Positions 1-6,113 of a stretch of DNA of 6,574 bases are shown piece after piece. The first letter of the stretch is position 1. Each line of letters begins with the position of its first letter. The stretch is from assembly GCA_003343815.1 (NCBI GenBank), contig QAKL01000129.1:1-6574 (forward strand), given 5' to 3'. The notes under the pieces were generated by a model. The model worked only from the letters and a program-made list of their open reading frames with translations, had not been told where the DNA came from and did not search any database. This DNA comes from Clostridiales bacterium. Lineage in GTDB: Bacteria; Bacillota; Peptococcia; Peptococcales; Peptococcaceae. A program made the translations under genes and the position numbers.

Positions 1-170
1 CAACGCATACCTAATTTGGTAATAGGTTCAAAAGGCGGTACACTCCAGAAAAAAACAATAATTGCCAAACCGATCAAAATGTGCAGCCAGCCCAAGTTCT
101 TCTTAGGTTTACCCGGCGTGCATTGCACAGCTTCACGATCATAAACATTATCAATATTTTTATTGTCCAT
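1..170 (-). CDS. N-terminal fragment of an SLC13/DASS-like anion permease
   Basis: Partial gene: 56 codons from an ATG at 170-168, running off the window at position 1. The start is fixed by a near-perfect Shine-Dalgarno (AAGGAGG, + strand 179-185) 8 nt upstream. The product begins with a polar, charged stretch (residues 1-26, ending TPGKPKKN) followed by a hydrophobic segment at about 27-46 (GWLHILIGLAIIVFFWSVPP) and then FEPITKLGMR. From memory, this layout (cytosolic leader, one helix, a PP-x-P-[LI]T-x-x-GM turn) is typical of the start of SLC13/DASS permeases of anaerobic Bacillota, which import dicarboxylates, sulfate or other anions, usually with sodium. The gene follows the aryl-sulfate sulfotransferase by 129 nt on the same strand, which suggests that it imports that enzyme's substrate or a related anion. 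That it is a membrane protein is clear; the family call rests on a short piece and could be another permease family. Confidence 0.62.
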   Translation of the reverse strand, partial: MDNKNIDNVYDREAVQCTPGKPKKNLGWLHILIGLAIIVFFWSVPPFEPITKLGMR

Positions 171-260
171 GATAATTTCCTCCTTGAAAAAAGCTATAAA
201 TAACGAATGAAATAATTACGCTTATTTGGGAATATTAAAACATTATAAATTATACCTTTT

Positions 261-294
261 AAATTTCTGAGAGGACTAATCCTCTCAGAAATTT
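261..294 (-). terminator. 14-bp perfect hairpin between sulfotransferase and permease genes
   Basis: Perfect inverted repeat: arm 261-274 (AAATTTCTGAGAGG), loop 275-280, arm 281-294. It starts 6 nt after the sulfotransferase stop codon. On the minus strand it is followed by AAAAGG rather than a T-tract, so it is not a classical intrinsic terminator; the only run of U is the last three bases of the stem. It may stabilise the 3' end of the sulfotransferase mRNA or terminate only partly, lowering permease expression. Two TATAAT hexamers follow on the minus strand (+ strand 249-254 and 242-247) and could serve a separate permease promoter, but I see no good -35 element for either. The rest of the 171-299 gap holds only the permease ribosome binding site. 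Confidence 0.5.
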
Positions 295-299
295 ATTAT

Positions 300-2210
300 T
301 TAAGCCTCAATCGTAACGCCGGTTTTATAAATTTCGAACTCTTCCTCACCTAACTGTGCCAGCACTTTAACCTCATATTTGCCGTGTAAGTTGGTTTTAT
401 TGATAAAGGTATCGATTTCGCGGCTGTCAGCTTTTTGGAATGTACCGACGCACATTGCCAAGAAATTAGCCGGAGCGGTATCGATATGGTAGCGGATCAC
501 GCTGCCGTCTTCCGCACAAAGCAAAACTTGGTTAATGGTGTTTTCTTCAAAGAAAGCATTGACATTAATACGATCTTTTTCCTCAGTGATGTGGCACTTG
601 AATCTTGCCGGCAATTCAGCGCCGTTATCTTTCGCAGAAATTTTCATCTTCTCCTGCTTAGTCGTGATCAAACCGCCCAAATATTGACCTTTGCCCAACT
701 CTATAGTTTCATTAGCATAGTAAACGGGGAGTTTTTCGGCACGATAGCAGTTAGCCGGGACATGCAATTCATACATCAATACATCGTCTTTTAATTCACA
801 GGTAATCGAGTTGAAATCATATTTGTGCGGGTTATTAGGCTGCATCGAAAGCATAACCGCCATACCCTCGCAAGTTTTGCCGTCCTCATAGCCGATACCG
901 CCGGAGTGTACCAGATAGTGTCCCTCATCGTAATACTCGACATTGCAGATATATGGGGAGAAGAACTCGGCTCCTCTTTCTTTACCATATTGCCAAATCT
1001 GGCGAATCTCCATTTTCTCGGTGTCAATGCGATAACGCACGCCGCGAGAGAAGTTTTTGCTGTTCGGGATATAGTTTTCTTTGACCTTGGAGCGATAGTG
1101 ACCGTTATCAAACATCATCACATCGCCGTCAGGCAAAATTACGCAAGCATGCTGCTCATACTGCCAACCAAACTCTCCGTCGCCTACCGGCTTAAAGAAA
1201 TATTTCTGCATATCTTCCGGCCAGCCGGTCGGATCGCCGATGATCCAGTTCAGTTTGCACTTGCCGTTTTCGTCATGCTCGTAATCAATGTTGATAACTG
1301 CATCCTGATGACGTCCGGAGAAAGTCAAAGTATTGGTGCGTTGGTCGTACCAGACGGCGTTGTTATGAAACCAGTCATGCGCATCCTGACTGCCCGAACC
1401 AGCTGTCGGATACTGCGGCAAAACCTCTTTGTAGTCCCATTTGTTTAATATTTCACCGGTATTTTTATCTAAAAGCACGCACACGTCCTCAACAGTGCCG
1501 GAGTAAAAATCAAATGTTAAGGCTAAAATATTGCCGTCGGGCATCTCAAACTGATCGTGATGATAGCCGCCACAGGGAATCACATATTCTTTGAAAATCT
1601 TGCCGCTCATCGCCATTTCATAAAGTCCGGTCGTAAAATACGGCATTTTTACCAATCTTTCCGTACCGATTAAGAAATGTCCGTTTGAAATGCGTTTAAG
1701 GTCAAAAGCAAAGTTTAAATTGGCGTGCCAGCGTACCTCGCCCTGATAATCATAGCCGACAGGCATCGCGTGCATCGCGGCGGTTAAGAACATTAAATTA
1801 TTGCCGAAATATTCAGGAGTAGTTTTAATGTAAGTGGATTTCGGTACGTCTTCCTCCAAAACATCAGTTTGAATAGTAACGACAGTTTTTTCACCGCTTG
1901 CTAAAACGATTTCTACTTTGTTAGCATAATCGGCATAAAGACCGTAAATCGGCAGAATATGCTCTTTTGCTGCCGGGAATGTATGAGTGATATTGCCCGC
2001 AGCCTCTTTGCCCAAAACGGTAATTGTCGCCTCGGTGCGAATAGGCGTTTTAAACAATATGATTGCGGTCAACGGAGTAATCAAATACGGATTTAATTTC
2101 ACGAGCGGATTATTAATCGTGTAATTTCCGGCGCGAAACTCAGCCAAAAACTCTTCCTCGGCTTTGGCCTGTCTGTCAATAATGTGCTCTACTTTTTTGT
2201 AATCAACCAT
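300..2210 (-). CDS. assT: Aryl-sulfate sulfotransferase (AssT family), no signal peptide
   Basis: 636 residues. AssT enzymes move a sulfuryl group from one phenolic sulfate ester to another phenol, without PAPS, through a sulfated histidine. The four active-site residues known from the E. coli enzyme (His252, His356, Arg374, His436) are all recognisable: His217/218 in GGYHHDQFEMPDGN, His282 in DWFHNNAVWYD, Arg300 in SGRHQDAVINID, and the nucleophile-type His354 in YEQHACVILPDGD followed by FDNGHYR. The His282-Arg300 spacing (18) equals that in E. coli. Residues about 25-120 fit the Arylsulfotran_N beta domain; the propeller occupies about 130-500. The N-terminus (MVDYKKVEHIIDRQAKAEEE) is charged and has no signal peptide, unlike the periplasmic E. 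coli AssT, and there are 11 cysteines, so a cytoplasmic location is likely. The ATG at 2210-2208 has AAAGGTGAT just upstream. It is the first gene of a unit with its own promoter, followed by an anion-permease-like gene. The physiological substrate is unknown. Confidence 0.93.
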   Translation of the reverse strand: MVDYKKVEHIIDRQAKAEEEFLAEFRAGNYTINNPLVKLNPYLITPLTAIILFKTPIRTEATITVLGKEAAGNITHTFPAAKEHILPIYGLYADYANKVEIVLASGEKTVVTIQTDVLEEDVPKSTYIKTTPEYFGNNLMFLTAAMHAMPVGYDYQGEVRWHANLNFAFDLKRISNGHFLIGTERLVKMPYFTTGLYEMAMSGKIFKEYVIPCGGYHHDQFEMPDGNILALTFDFYSGTVEDVCVLLDKNTGEILNKWDYKEVLPQYPTAGSGSQDAHDWFHNNAVWYDQRTNTLTFSGRHQDAVINIDYEHDENGKCKLNWIIGDPTGWPEDMQKYFFKPVGDGEFGWQYEQHACVILPDGDVMMFDNGHYRSKVKENYIPNSKNFSRGVRYRIDTEKMEIRQIWQYGKERGAEFFSPYICNVEYYDEGHYLVHSGGIGYEDGKTCEGMAVMLSMQPNNPHKYDFNSITCELKDDVLMYELHVPANCYRAEKLPVYYANETIELGKGQYLGGLITTKQEKMKISAKDNGAELPARFKCHITEEKDRINVNAFFEENTINQVLLCAEDGSVIRYHIDTAPANFLAMCVGTFQKADSREIDTFINKTNLHGKYEVKVLAQLGEEEFEIYKTGVTIEA

Positions 2211-2262
2211 AGTATCACCTTTCCTTTTGTGTATTTTAATATGATAATGATAACTTTTCTTA

Positions 2263-2298
2263 CATCTTGATTATATCTTATAAATAATATAAATGCAC
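2263..2298 (-). promoter_or_regulatory. Candidate activator-dependent promoter of the sulfotransferase gene
   Basis: On the minus strand there is a perfect -10 hexamer TATAAT (+ strand 2270-2275). At a 17-nt spacer the -35 position (2293-2298) reads GTGCAT, a poor match to TTGACA. The predicted transcription start is near 2263, giving a leader of about 53 nt before the ATG. A good -10 with a weak -35 is what is expected of a promoter needing an activator, and two dyad boxes lie directly upstream. The region is AT-rich, so a chance TATAAT is possible. Confidence 0.5.
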
Positions 2299-2313
2299 AT
2301 AGTTTATCACTAT
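2299..2313. promoter_or_regulatory. Proximal LysR-type box (ATAG-N7-CTAT)
   Basis: The sequence ATAGTTTATCACTAT is an interrupted dyad with the T-N11-A core of LysR-type regulator sites. It abuts the predicted -35 of the sulfotransferase promoter, with its centre near -43 relative to the predicted start. That is the usual place of the activation-binding site of this regulator family. No LysR-type gene is visible in the window. Confidence 0.5.
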
Positions 2314-2319
2314 ATCAAT

Positions 2320-2334
2320 ATAGTTTTTGGCTAT
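2320..2334. promoter_or_regulatory. Distal LysR-type box (ATAG-N7-CTAT)
   Basis: The sequence ATAGTTTTTGGCTAT repeats the dyad architecture of the box at 2299-2313, exactly 21 bp away (two helical turns). Its centre lies near -64 from the predicted start, where LysR-type proteins usually have their anchoring site. Between the two boxes the half sites also form a perfect inverted repeat, ACTATAT-CA-ATATAGT (2309-2324), which could be an alternative operator for another dimeric regulator. Confidence 0.5.
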
Positions 2335-2382
2335 AATAAAATTGCCGCTAATATATGCATCTTAGCTCCCCTGCCTTTATTT

Positions 2383-2427
2383 AAAACTAACAAAAAAGAC
2401 GCTTTAAGCGCCATTTTTGTTAGTTTT
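2383..2427. terminator. Bidirectional intrinsic terminator
   Basis: The outer arms AAAACTAACAAAAA (2383-2396) and TTTTTGTTAGTTTT (2414-2427) are perfectly complementary and enclose a GC-rich inner hairpin built on CGCTT/AAGCG (2400-2410). Read on the minus strand, the inner hairpin is followed by TTTTTTG, so it should stop transcription coming from the small gene and the flx operon before the sulfotransferase promoter. The A/T arms give it terminator character on the plus strand as well, although no plus-strand gene is seen. Confidence 0.8.
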
Positions 2428-2451
2428 TAAGTTTAATTTCTCGCATTAAAG

Positions 2452-2700
2452 CTATTTTATAATGCATGAACGCCGCATTTCTTTCGTCATTTTTTTCTCT
2501 GCCGTAACACCGTATATAAGCACTAATTCCCACTTTATTTCGGGAATATACCACTCCTCGCTCTCCGCTCCTTTCGCCATGACAGTCATTTCACCGTCAG
2601 ATGAAAAACTTACTTTGATACGCTCCTCGTGATAGCGAAACATAAATCCGCTATCTTCCGATGAAATGATTTCACCATAGCGTTCAGCTATGATTCGCAT
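2452..2700 (-). CDS. Small hypothetical protein, possibly the 3' part of a frameshifted gene
   Basis: 82 residues from an ATG at 2700-2698 with GAGGAA a few bases upstream, which makes this start usable. I do not recognise the family. The sequence starts with a helix-like stretch (MRIIAERYGEIISSEDS), continues with alternating strand-like segments (GFMFRYHEERIKVSFSS, GEMTVMAKGA) and a WYIPEIKWELVLIYG segment, and ends basic (TKEMRRSCIIK); there is no signal peptide and no convincing membrane helix. The same frame stays open upstream to a TGA, adding ILANLQPNRSTREEF before the Met. A 17-residue N-terminal stretch with its own start sits one frame away (see the entry at 2739-2795), so the native protein may be about 114 residues long. 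The gene lies between two terminators and has no obvious promoter. Confidence 0.5.
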   Translation of the reverse strand: MRIIAERYGEIISSEDSGFMFRYHEERIKVSFSSDGEMTVMAKGAESEEWYIPEIKWELVLIYGVTAEKKMTKEMRRSCIIK

Positions 2701-2738
2701 AAATTCCTCGCGAGTGCTCCGATTCGGTTGTAAATTTG

Positions 2739-2795
2739 CTAATATTTCTCAAATTCTGCACTTTCTTGCTCGTCGAGCCATAAAATATCATCCAT
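2739..2795 (-). pseudogene. Short ORF, likely detached 5' end of the downstream small gene
   Basis: ATG at 2795-2793, preceded by GGTGAG, encodes MDDILWLDEQESAEFEKY and stops at TAG (2741-2739). Inserting one base in the A-run (GAG AAA TAT TAG becoming GAG AAA ATA TTA) would join it smoothly to ILANLQPNRSTREEFMRII of the downstream frame, giving one protein of about 114 residues. This fits a frameshift mutation or sequencing error; a short independent or leader ORF is the alternative. I see no canonical slippery heptamer supporting programmed frameshifting. Confidence 0.4.
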
Positions 2796-2813
2796 TTTCT
2801 CACCAGCAATCAC

Positions 2814-2849
2814 AAAAAAGCAGGCTCTGCCTATAGCAAAACCTGCTTT
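2814..2849 (-). terminator. Intrinsic terminator of the hdrA-flx operon
   Basis: On the minus strand the stem AAAGCAGG/CCTGCTTT (+ strand 2842-2849 and 2817-2824) has a 17-nt loop that can form an inner TGC/GCA pairing, and it is followed by a run of T (+ strand A run 2814-2819). It lies 3 nt after the flxA-like stop codon, so it most likely ends the operon transcript. Confidence 0.85.
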
Positions 2850-2852
2850 ATT

Positions 2853-3695
2853 TTAATATTCGTTCGGCATTTCGTTTAACTGCGTTAAAGTGAAAACAGG
2901 TCCGTCCAAGCAGACATACTTATGCCCGATATTGCAGCGGCCGCATTTGCCGATACCGCATTTCATGCGCAGTTCGAGCGTCGTAATGACATCGTCGCTC
3001 TGAAAACCCAAGCCTGTCAAAGCAGGCAGGGAAAATTTAATCATCACCGGCGGGCCGCAGATGATGGCGATTTGCGGATTGGGCGCGATTTCTTTGATAT
3101 AGTCAGGCACGAAACCCACATGCCCCTCCCAGCCCTCCTGGGGACGGTCGATCGTGACATAAACTTGGGTATTTTCTTCTTTCGGCCAATTATTAAACAA
3201 ATCGTCCTTAAAGCACAGATCCTCGACGCTGCGAGCACCGTAGATGATCGTTAATTTGCCGTAATCGGCGCGATTTTTTAAGCAATGCATGATGACGCTT
3301 CTGACAGGAGCCAGTCCGATACCGCCCGCGATAAAGACAATGTCTTTGCCTTTTAAATACTCTAACGGAAAGCCGTTGCCGTATGGTCCGCGGATGCCGA
3401 TTTCCTGCCCCTCTTCGATTTCATGCAGAGCGTCGGTTAATTCGCCCGTTTTTTTGATCGCCATATCGATGTAATCATCACCTTGATTGGTCACGGAAAA
3501 CATCGCCTCGCCTATCATCGGCAGAGAAAACATCCCTAATTGCCCCGGTTTCGGCGCAAAGGGCTTTTTACCGTCTAATGTTGAAATGCGAAAAGTTTTT
3601 ACGTCCGTACTTTCCTCCAAAATTTTGACGACTTTGCCCACCATAGGTTCCAAATCATTGGAACGTTTAATTTCATCGGTTGTTGCTATTTTCAT
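2853..3695 (-). CDS. flxA: FAD/NAD(P)-binding oxidoreductase subunit, FlxA-like
   Basis: 280 residues, the NAD(H)-reacting subunit of the complex. The ferredoxin-reductase fold is clear. The N-terminal FAD-binding barrel covers about 17-110, with GEAMFSVTN (62-70) in place of the usual R-x-Y-S/T flavin motif, as in hydrogenase gamma and AsrB-type proteins. The NAD-binding domain covers about 115-235, with GGIGLAPVRSVI (124-135) and CGPPVMIKFSLPALTGLGF (213-231). The C-terminus carries a DHODB-type 2Fe-2S site, Cys246-x4-Cys251-x2-Cys254-x7-Cys262. The length is normal for the family. The start has GGAGGG upstream and lies 12 nt after the previous gene. By domains alone it could be a cytosolic hydrogenase gamma subunit or sulfite reductase AsrB; the preceding MvhD-like and hdrA genes, and the lack of hydrogenase or asrC genes, favour FlxA of an NADH:Hdr complex. 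It is the last gene of the operon, with a terminator directly behind. Confidence 0.85.
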   Translation of the reverse strand: MKIATTDEIKRSNDLEPMVGKVVKILEESTDVKTFRISTLDGKKPFAPKPGQLGMFSLPMIGEAMFSVTNQGDDYIDMAIKKTGELTDALHEIEEGQEIGIRGPYGNGFPLEYLKGKDIVFIAGGIGLAPVRSVIMHCLKNRADYGKLTIIYGARSVEDLCFKDDLFNNWPKEENTQVYVTIDRPQEGWEGHVGFVPDYIKEIAPNPQIAIICGPPVMIKFSLPALTGLGFQSDDVITTLELRMKCGIGKCGRCNIGHKYVCLDGPVFTLTQLNEMPNEY

Positions 3696-3707
3696 TTCTC
3701 GTCCCTC

Positions 3708-4718
3708 CTATTTGGCATTTACGGTTTTAATAAATTTGACAATGTCGATATTCATCGGACATTTTTGCAGACAGCGACCGCAGCCGGTGCAAAGCATCAT
3801 TTGATAATTTTCATAGAAATATTCCAATTTATGCAGGAAACGATTACGCACGCGTTCCTTTTTTGTGGGGCGCGGATTGTGCCCGCCAGCCATCAGCATA
3901 TATTCGTCAAACATACAGCTGTCCCAAGTGCGCAATTTCACACCTTCATCGCCGCGAATTTTATTATTGATATCAAAGCAGTAGCATGTCGGACAGACAA
4001 AGGTGCAAGTACCGCAGCCGATACATTTAAACATGAAATTATTCCAGATCTCATCATAGAACATCCCGGAAAGTTTTTCCGGCAGTCCTTTAGTTTCGAC
4101 TTTAATTTTTTGCTCGCTTACTTTCGGCGCGGCAATTTCTTTTTCACTCCCTAAGTCCTTTATTTTCGCTAAAACTGCTTCGCCTTTATTGCTTAAAGCC
4201 ATGAATGCATAACTATCGGCAGACTCGTAAACTTGCACATCGGCTACGTCTTTGTCAGCTTCAGTGCGGTTTATATCCATTGACTCGCAAAAGCAACTCG
4301 GTTTGGTTTCGTTGCAGGCTAATGCTATAATAACGGTATTTTTGCGTTTCTCCAGATACTGCGGATCGACATGGCGCTCATCCAAAAAAACCTCATCTAA
4401 GCAAGCAATTCCGCGGATATCGCAGTGGCGCACACCAAAAAGCAAACGCATTTTTTCTTGCTGCGGCGTTAATTCAGCAATCGCCAGTTTTTTTCCGTTT
4501 GCTTTAAAAGCATACATCGCCTCCGACTGCGGCAAGAACAAATATTTAGGTGACATCGTCGGATTTTCCCCCAAATAAAGTTCCGCCTCATGGACCGCTA
4601 CTTTATCATACGCCGCATACTGGGTCAAATTATCTGCTTTCGTCGGGACGATGACTTGATAATCATTATTAAGCAAGACAAGCATTTCTGACAATTTACT
4701 TTTTTCAATTGTAAGCAT
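3708..4718 (-). CDS. flxB: 4Fe-4S dicluster electron-transfer subunit, FlxB-like (AsrA/hydrogenase beta type)
   Basis: 336 residues, soluble, with no signal peptide. Two 4Fe-4S motifs lie in the C-terminal half: CIGCGTCTFVCP (Cys232, 235, 238, 242, with extra Cys245 and 247) and CTGCGRCLQKCP (Cys310, 313, 316, 320). The N-terminal half has the GVRHCDIRGIACLDEVF segment (95-111) and an ALACNETKPSCFC cysteine cluster (132-144) shared by hydrogenase beta subunits and anaerobic sulfite reductase subunit A. In this family the protein carries electrons between the flavin subunit and the rest of the complex. It lies 13 nt after the preceding gene with GGAGGG in the gap, and 12 nt before the flavin subunit, its expected direct partner. 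AsrA is the main alternative by similarity, but no AsrC is present. Whether this one or its neighbour should be called FlxB is uncertain; family naming varies. Confidence 0.8.
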   Translation of the reverse strand: MLTIEKSKLSEMLVLLNNDYQVIVPTKADNLTQYAAYDKVAVHEAELYLGENPTMSPKYLFLPQSEAMYAFKANGKKLAIAELTPQQEKMRLLFGVRHCDIRGIACLDEVFLDERHVDPQYLEKRKNTVIIALACNETKPSCFCESMDINRTEADKDVADVQVYESADSYAFMALSNKGEAVLAKIKDLGSEKEIAAPKVSEQKIKVETKGLPEKLSGMFYDEIWNNFMFKCIGCGTCTFVCPTCYCFDINNKIRGDEGVKLRTWDSCMFDEYMLMAGGHNPRPTKKERVRNRFLHKLEYFYENYQMMLCTGCGRCLQKCPMNIDIVKFIKTVNAK

Positions 4719-4731
4719 TTATCGTCCCTCC

Positions 4732-5622
4732 TCACATAAATTCTTCCGGATCATCGAGTTTATAGCTGCCCAGCGGCGCAGGTGCCTCTAAATCGACGCC
4801 TGCATCATAAGCGCCGAATAATTCATTAATGTCTTTCATATACTTTTTATTCATCAGCATGATGGGAATATCCGACGGACAGACCATTTCGCACTGTCCG
4901 CACTCCACGCAGCGCCCTGCGACGTGAGTAGCGCGGGTAATGGCGTAAAATTGGTTTTCGCTCGCATTAACGTCTTTGCTGATCCAGCCGGATTTGCTGT
5001 CTGTAAAGATACAATTGCGACAGTTGCACGCCGGACAGGCATTGCGGCAGGCATAGCAGCGGATACATTTCGTATGCTCTTTCTGCCAAAATTGATAGCG
5101 TTCGTCGTTCGTCATTTCTTCCAAAGCAAGCACATCGCTGAAATCATTCTCTGTAGCTTTAGGCGTAGTTCTTTCGCCTAAAAATTCGTCGAAAACAACG
5201 GCGTTAGGATAACGGCAGCTCCCGCATACTTTTGCCAATGGCACTTCGCTTTGCGCACTTTCGTCCGTAAGCGCCGCTTTTTTGTGATCTTTCATCCCCT
5301 CGCAGGGCAAACCGATCAGATAAGCTTTTTCGCGTTTAATTTGATTATCCTGCAATAAACGGTTAAAGGCACGGCTGTCGCAGCCTTTGACAAAAATAGC
5401 GATTTTACCGTCGTTATATTTATAGTCGAGCAAATACTTGCTCAAATTGGGCTGACAGAATTCGTCCCAAACTAACTTTTCTACATCATTTGCATCCGTA
5501 ATCATCACAGGCGTGGACTGATACCAAAACGTCCCCTTTTCCCAGCCAATCACCGCAGTGACTTCGCCGCTTTGAAGCAAGTGCTTAGCCGTTTCCTGCA
5601 TTTTTGAGGTTAAATTTTGCAT
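4732..5622 (-). CDS. flxC: 4Fe-4S dicluster protein, FlxC-like
   Basis: 296 residues, soluble. The N-terminal part (1-140) has features reminiscent of the F420-hydrogenase/dehydrogenase beta family: KGCDSRAFNRLLQDNQI (79-95), YLIGLPCEGM (101-110) and a CGSC pair (133, 136). The C-terminal half holds two ferredoxin-like motifs, CIRCYACRNACP (Cys186, 189, 192, 196, with extra Cys199, 201, 204) and CVECGQCEMVCPSDIP (Cys238, 241, 244, 248). The tail (about 270-296) is acidic. Its ATG overlaps the TGA of the preceding flxD-like gene by one base (TGATG), implying translational coupling. It probably wires the flavin/Fe-S module to FlxD and HdrA. The extra cysteines could hold further clusters, which cannot be decided from sequence. 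Fe-S electron transfer is certain; the exact subunit letter is inferred from context. Confidence 0.78.
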   Translation of the reverse strand: MQNLTSKMQETAKHLLQSGEVTAVIGWEKGTFWYQSTPVMITDANDVEKLVWDEFCQPNLSKYLLDYKYNDGKIAIFVKGCDSRAFNRLLQDNQIKREKAYLIGLPCEGMKDHKKAALTDESAQSEVPLAKVCGSCRYPNAVVFDEFLGERTTPKATENDFSDVLALEEMTNDERYQFWQKEHTKCIRCYACRNACPACNCRNCIFTDSKSGWISKDVNASENQFYAITRATHVAGRCVECGQCEMVCPSDIPIMLMNKKYMKDINELFGAYDAGVDLEAPAPLGSYKLDDPEEFM

Positions 5623-6113
5623 CAGTTTTCGCCTCCTTCGCTTTCAAGAGCATCTCGCTCGGCAAATGCCGCCTCGATCGTCAAATCATCGCGCATTTTT
5701 TTATTAGGTCCGATAGCTTTGATCGTAGACGTAGCCTCGGTGATGACCTCCTGAAATTTCGGTCCCTCCGAGCCGGATATCCAGCGAATCTGAAAGCGCT
5801 CGGGATCAGTGCCCATAAATTCAAGCATGCGTTTCATCAGCAAATAGCGGCGGCGCGTGAAATAGTTGCCGCTCGTATAGTGGCAGTCGCCTGGGTGGCA
5901 TCCGCAGACCAATACTCCGTCGATCCCGCGCTGAAACGCGCGTAACACAAACTGCGGATTGACTCTTCCTGAGCAGGGCACACGCAAGATGCGTACATTC
6001 GGCGGATACTGCAAACGGCTGAGTCCTGCCAAATCCGCTCCGGCATAAGTGCACCAGTTGCAGGCAAACACTAAAATTTTCGGCTCGAAGCCCTCTTTTT
6101 CTTCTACAGACAC
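5622..6113 (-). CDS. flxD: MvhD/FlpD-like 2Fe-2S protein, FlxD-like
   Basis: 163 residues from a GTG at 6113-6111. FlpD/MvhD proteins carry a 2Fe-2S cluster and pass electrons from a hydrogenase, formate dehydrogenase or NADH module to the flavin of HdrA. Hallmarks: FACNWCTYAGADLAG (Cys18, Cys21), RLQYPPNVRILRVPCSGRV (Cys47) and VCGCHPGDCHY (Cys70, 72, 77). The frame is open further upstream, but that part overlaps hdrA heavily and reads as low-complexity basic sequence unlike the family. The GTG gives MSVEEKEGFEPKILVFACNW, the family's normal N-terminus, and has GGAGG 10 nt upstream. The ATG at 6120 is in another frame. The gene overlaps the hdrA end by 10 nt, consistent with coupled translation of two directly interacting subunits. 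The C-terminus (130-163) is charged and probably helical. Confidence 0.9.
   Translation of the reverse strand: MSVEEKEGFEPKILVFACNWCTYAGADLAGLSRLQYPPNVRILRVPCSGRVNPQFVLRAFQRGIDGVLVCGCHPGDCHYTSGNYFTRRRYLLMKRMLEFMGTDPERFQIRWISGSEGPKFQEVITEATSTIKAIGPNKKMRDDLTIEAAFAERDALESEGGEN

Noticed and set aside
825..1448. Long plus-strand open frame (207 codons) opposite the sulfotransferase gene
   Set aside because: It lies wholly antisense to a gene with clear family motifs, has no convincing ribosome binding site or recognisable domain, and is the usual by-product of codon bias on the coding strand.
2243..2254. GATAATGATAAC in the sulfotransferase leader as a Fur box
   Set aside because: Only two of the three hexamers of the Fur consensus are present, the region is very AT-rich, and nothing in the window concerns iron uptake.
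2332..2337. Plus-strand TATAAT as a divergent promoter
   Set aside because: No -35 hexamer is found at a workable distance and no plus-strand gene follows; it overlaps the distal dyad box.
2853..4718. Anaerobic sulfite reductase AsrAB
   Set aside because: The two proteins resemble AsrA and AsrB, but no siroheme-type AsrC follows, a terminator ends the operon, and the MvhD-like and hdrA genes upstream fit the Flx-Hdr complex better.
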